Below, in pieces: positions 62,911 to 64,000 of a DNA stretch of 64,000 nucleotides. Within the stretch, counting starts at the first letter, position 1, and the number at the start of each line of letters is the position of its first letter. The position numbers and the translations under genes were made by a program. The DNA comes from Chitinophagaceae bacterium (GTDB taxonomy: Bacteria > Bacteroidota > Bacteroidia > Chitinophagales > Chitinophagaceae). The notes below the pieces were generated by a model that worked only from the letters and a program-made list of their open reading frames with translations, made no database searches and was not told where the DNA came from. The stretch is taken from contig CANFKC010000009.1 in assembly GCA_947447265.1 (NCBI GenBank), forward strand, positions 56,780 to 120,779, given 5' to 3'.

Positions 62911-63038
62911 GACTATCAAAAATCAGCATAGTCCGAAGGACTTAAACAAGAATAGCCGTGGGTGAAACCCACTGGATAAGGAAATTACAGCACCAACCCC
63001 GAATGGGGTTGAACCTCGTATCTTCGTCATGTTTTGAT
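62911..63038. repeat. 128-bp three-hairpin intergenic repeat, copy 2
   Basis: Same sequence as copy 1 except for a few bases; the second hairpin has lost its outer pairs (ACCCACTGG instead of ACCCACGGG). The copy-to-copy period is 151 bases. Both lie between a terminator and the gene at 63083. Confidence 0.85.
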
Positions 63039-63082
63039 TTGGTATTTAGTGTAGTTGCCGGGTAAAAAAACACACCATCTTT

Positions 63083-63472
63083 ATGAAGTTTACTGGGTTT
63101 ATAAAGGAATATGACAACAACATACCCGGGACGGCCGTCTCCGAGTTGCTATCAGCAGGTTTTACCGCTGATGATAAATCCAAAATTGTCGATTATCTAA
63201 AAAATGGTAAGCCATTTGTTGGTATTATGGAAATGCAGCATGACCTCTTCGATAACGAAGTTATCGGTCCATGCGAATACCGGACGGATGGTGTATATGT
63301 ATGGCCTGGATATTATCAATTTTATGTAAACAAATACAGCGATTGCTACATTGACGAGGAATTCGCCCGGCATTTTTCATCCAACTCAGAAGTAGATATC
63401 AATTTGTCAGAATCCGACTTAAAAGCAATAGAACAAGAGTTTATGCTATACTGGTGCGGAAAATTGAAATAG
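63083..63472 (+). CDS. Hypothetical cytoplasmic protein
   Basis: A 129-residue, mostly acidic protein with no signal peptide or membrane segment. It begins MKFTGFIKEYDNNIPGTAVS and has a central stretch GMEMQHDLFDNEVIGPCEYR-like (GIMEMQHDLFDNEVIGPCEY), YVWPGYYQFYVNKYSDCYID and an acidic C-terminal helix. I do not recognise the family. It follows the repeat region and has its own start. Confidence 0.55.
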   Translation: MKFTGFIKEYDNNIPGTAVSELLSAGFTADDKSKIVDYLKNGKPFVGIMEMQHDLFDNEVIGPCEYRTDGVYVWPGYYQFYVNKYSDCYIDEEFARHFSSNSEVDINLSESDLKAIEQEFMLYWCGKLK

Positions 63473-63525
63473 CTTTTGAGGGGTAAAAATGAAGTGGCAG
63501 GATAGCCTAAAAATAGATTTGCGCT

Positions 63526-64000
63526 ATGAAAATGATTATTGTCGGTTTGTTACTGTTCATTTTGGGTTTGGGCTGTAAGTCTGCAACTTCAGAGAAGCAC
63601 TCAATCGTAAACACCGCAGCTCAGAAAACTGTACTGTATTTTGACACGACAGTGGGAGTCCGAAAAATAATCATTTCTAGCGATTCAGAATGGATGTATG
63701 TTGCTATTCGGGAGCAGGAAAAGGTTTTCATCGATACCATCCATTACCCAATTAGTAATGATTACGATAACCTCACTAAAAACATCTGCATAAATGGTAA
63801 AGACCTAACCAATTGTTTTGTATCAGGAGATCTGCTCTTTTTTACTTTTACTGATTTCTCTTATCTAAAACGTTTAGTTACCGTCAATCTGAATACACAC
63901 CAGATTGTGGCTGTAAAAGATGGCGAAGACATGCTGGGGACTTACCTGTTGGCATTCCTATTTGTAGATAATAAAATAGTTTGCTGCCACGACCCAAATC
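63526..64000 (+). CDS. Putative lipoprotein, cut by window end
   Basis: From ATG 63526 the frame reads MKMIIVGLLLFILGLGC, a lipoprotein signal with lipobox LGLGC, then KSATSEKHSIVNTAAQKTV and about 120 more residues with alternating beta-strand pattern (YFDTTVGVRKIIISSDSEW in part). It runs off the window, so the end is unknown. A TAGATTTG element sits at 63514-63521, only four bases before the ATG. No family recognised. Confidence 0.6.
   Translation, partial: MKMIIVGLLLFILGLGCKSATSEKHSIVNTAAQKTVLYFDTTVGVRKIIISSDSEWMYVAIREQEKVFIDTIHYPISNDYDNLTKNICINGKDLTNCFVSGDLLFFTFTDFSYLKRLVTVNLNTHQIVAVKDGEDMLGTYLLAFLFVDNKIVCCHDPN

Noticed and set aside
62760..63038. Possible CRISPR array
   Set aside because: Only two copies of a 128-bp unit with a 23-bp gap and no cas genes; the internal hairpins fit a REP-like element.

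Overview
The window looks like chromosomal DNA of a Bacteroidota member, probably near Chitinophagaceae/Sphingobacteriia. The evidence is three secreted proteins with C-terminal type IX secretion (T9SS) sorting domains, several promoters of the TTG/TTTG...TAnnTTTG type, few Shine-Dalgarno sequences, many short lipoprotein signals, and a cytochrome oxidase assembly operon in the order cyoE - coxIII - coxIII - coxIV - SCO1 - DUF420. I found no rRNA, tRNA, insertion sequence, phage gene or CRISPR array.

Layout. 1-3163: end of a surface-polysaccharide locus (truncated YfhO-like membrane protein, hexapeptide acyltransferase, Wzx-like flippase). 3213-4610: a VapBC-like toxin-antitoxin pair with a palindromic candidate operator, then an unusual acyl-carrier-like membrane protein. 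4810-8928: a small cytochrome c lipoprotein, then an ABC-2 exporter, a LolA-like carrier and two related small membrane proteins. 9007-13628 (minus): pyruvate dehydrogenase E2, a TMTC-like TPR membrane protein and a bacilliredoxin. 13863-22003: a DUF885 peptidase-like protein, T9SS cargo proteins, a TetR regulator, two YceI proteins and a DUF3050 protein behind a 24-bp perfect palindrome.

22089-35498 holds the most notable system: a Wzx/MATE-type flippase divergent from two giant genes forming a compact NRPS-PKS line. The order is A-PCP-KS-AT-ACP-aminotransferase, then C-A(N-methyltransferase)-PCP-thioesterase. Hand-read specificity codes suggest an aspartate-like starter, malonyl extension, in-cis transamination to a beta-amino acid and a C-terminal N-methylglycine, released by the thioesterase. 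I recognise no such two-gene assembly line as a known product.

35526-47006 (minus) carries an SSS symporter translationally coupled to an unannotated 32-residue membrane microprotein, DUF2147 and DUF2807 envelope proteins, the cytochrome oxidase operon, an Nramp transporter fused to a universal stress domain, TatD and a polysaccharide deacetylase. 47174-53182: an RluE-like pseudouridine synthase, a 1605-residue T9SS adhesin behind a pair of LytTR-type direct repeats, and a DUF1330 gene broken by an in-frame stop. 53251-62662: a second glycan locus (GT61, a second YfhO, a split transketolase, a sugar epimerase, GT2, a TIGR03032-like protein and a sulfotransferase-like protein), ended by a strong terminator. 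62760-63038 carries two copies of a 128-bp three-hairpin intergenic repeat, followed by two short genes of unknown function, the last cut by the window end.
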